This document shows, piece by piece, positions 14,363 to 14,767 of a stretch of 14,767 nucleotides of DNA. This stretch comes from JBAXTZ01 sp041666525. Lineage in GTDB: Bacteria > Bacillota > Negativicutes > JBAXTZ01. Position 1 is the stretch's first letter. Each line of letters starts with the position of its first letter. The translations under genes were made by a program, and so were the position numbers. A model generated the notes under the pieces. That model was not told where the DNA came from. It made no database searches and saw only the letters and a list, made by a program, of their open reading frames with translations. The stretch lies in the NCBI GenBank assembly GCA_041666525.1, contig JBAYGT010000029.1, positions 1 to 14,767 on the forward strand, in the 5' to 3' direction.

Positions 14363-14386
14363 ACAGTAACAGCACTCACAAACAGA

Positions 14387-14536
14387 CTATTTTGTCTCTT
14401 TGTGTTCAGTGTGCTTTTTGCAAAATTTGCAATATTTACTCAAAGCAATACGATCAGGATCGTTCCTCTTGTTCTTATTGGTTTGATAATTGCGATTTTT
14501 GCACACAGTGCAACCTAAAGTAACTGCATCACGCAT
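14387..14536 (-). CDS. rpmG: 50S ribosomal protein L33 (zinc-binding type)
   Basis: L33 is a small protein near the ribosomal E site. The 49-residue protein starts MRDAVTLGCTVCKNRNYQTN and ends CKFCKKHTEHKETK. Two CxxC pairs (C9/C12 and CKFC near residues 36-39) make it the zinc-binding (C+) form, as opposed to the zinc-free paralogue used by some bacteria under zinc starvation. ATG 14536-14534 is preceded by GAGGTG six bases upstream. It is the first gene after the promoter at 14590-14618 and lies 24 bases before tRNA-Trp. It is too short for many gene callers, but synteny (tuf-rpmG-secE-nusG) and sequence leave little doubt. Confidence 0.97.
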   Translation of the reverse strand: MRDAVTLGCTVCKNRNYQTNKNKRNDPDRIALSKYCKFCKKHTEHKETK

Positions 14537-14589
14537 GACCGACACCTCGTTTCGAATAGAAAATTACCCGCCAATAACGGCACTAATGT

Positions 14590-14618
14590 ACTTTATCACA
14601 AGCATTTTTTTCTGTCAA
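14590..14618 (-). promoter_or_regulatory. Sigma-A promoter of rpmG-trnW-secE-nusG-rplK-rplA
   Basis: The minus strand has a perfect -35 TTGACA (14618-14613), a 17-base spacer that includes a seven-A run, and a -10 TAAAGT (14595-14590) preceded by TGA as an extended -10. The start would be near 14583, giving a leader of about 46 bases. A perfect palindrome overlaps the -35 box on its upstream side. It lies downstream of the tuf terminator, so this operon is independent of tuf. Confidence 0.85.
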
Positions 14619-14632
14619 GAAATATTTCTTGA
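14615..14632 (-). repeat. Perfect 18-bp palindrome overlapping the -35 box
   Basis: TCAAGAAAT followed by ATTTCTTGA is a perfect 18-base palindrome with no spacer. Its last four bases (minus strand) are the first four of the -35 TTGACA. This is an operator-like geometry for a homodimeric DNA-binding protein. It is AT-rich and could alternatively act as an UP-like element or be chance. I do not recognise the half-site as that of a particular regulator. Confidence 0.55.
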
Positions 14633-14642
14633 TTTTTGGTTG

Positions 14643-14673
14643 AAAAAAGCAGGCGGGTTATTACCGCCTGCTT
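14643..14673 (-). terminator. Intrinsic terminator after the right-hand tuf
   Basis: A perfect 10-bp stem (AAGCAGGCGG / CCGCCTGCTT) with a seven-base loop is followed by TTTTTT on the minus strand, 37 bases after the tuf stop codon. It separates tuf from the rpmG operon. Confidence 0.92.
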
Positions 14674-14709
14674 ACGGATTATTTATCGAAGATCCGCGAT
14701 TTAGCGAAT

Positions 14710-14767
14710 TTAGCCAAGGATAACTTTCGCTACCGCTCCGGCTCCTACTGTACGTCCGCCTTCACGA
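14710..14767 (-). CDS. tuf: Elongation factor Tu, C-terminal fragment (gene runs off the right edge)
   Basis: The last 18 codons read REGGRTVGAGAVAKVILG and then TAA. This is the conserved C-terminal beta strand of EF-Tu domain III. The rest of the gene lies outside the window. The position, upstream of rpmG-secE-nusG, corresponds to tufB of other bacteria, while the copy at the left edge corresponds to tufA. The two visible fragments cover opposite ends of the gene, so their identity to each other cannot be judged here. Confidence 0.95.
   Translation of the reverse strand, partial: REGGRTVGAGAVAKVILG

Noticed and set aside
1..14767. Mobile elements, CRISPR arrays, defence or biosynthetic clusters
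   Set aside because: No transposase or recombinase gene, no spaced direct repeats and no foreign-looking gene is seen; every gene belongs to the conserved expression block.

Overview
The window is a housekeeping segment of a bacterial chromosome, and every gene reads on the minus strand. In transcription order (right to left) it holds: the 3' end of one tuf gene, rpmG, tRNA-Trp(CCA), secE, nusG, rplK, rplA, rplJ, rplL, rpoB, rpoC, rpsL, rpsG, fusA and the 5' end of a second tuf gene. This is the fused secE-nusG / L11-L1-L10-L12 / rpoBC / str block. Several things point to Bacillota (Firmicutes): strong AGGAGG-type ribosome binding sites, RpoC starting MLDVNNF, a short zinc-type L33, tRNA-Trp between rpmG and secE, an L10 leader with an intrinsic terminator, and moderate-to-low GC. 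Details of EF-G and the two-tuf layout would fit Negativicutes or a related clostridial lineage, but that narrower placement is a guess from memory.

Promoters and terminators divide the block into transcription units. (1) The right-hand tuf ends at an intrinsic terminator (14643-14673). (2) A near-consensus promoter (14590-14618), abutted by a perfect 18-bp palindrome, starts rpmG-tRNA-Trp-secE-nusG-rplK-rplA; a further promoter candidate (12298-12326) and an L10-type leader with mutually exclusive hairpins precede rplJ-rplL, which end at a strong terminator (11188-11220). (3) A promoter (11148-11176) drives rpoB-rpoC, ended by a terminator (3318-3345). (4) Next to that terminator a near-consensus promoter (3285-3313) drives rpsL-rpsG-fusA-tuf. 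Each of the three full junctions is a terminator followed within about 5-25 bases by the next promoter.

The products form the core expression machinery: RNA polymerase beta and beta', NusG, the SecE translocon subunit, the L11/L10/L12 stalk and L1, L33, decoding proteins S12 and S7, and elongation factors EF-G and EF-Tu. The usual rifampicin and streptomycin target residues look wild type.

I see no mobile element, CRISPR array or defence locus, and no evidence of a new system. The points most worth a second look are: an extra stretch of about 140 residues in RpoC that looks like an internal multiplication of a native module; a hairpin that buries the rpoC ribosome binding site and runs into its TTG start codon; the palindrome at the rpmG promoter; and a possible L1-binding hairpin between rplK and rplA. 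No gap between genes exceeds about 220 bases.
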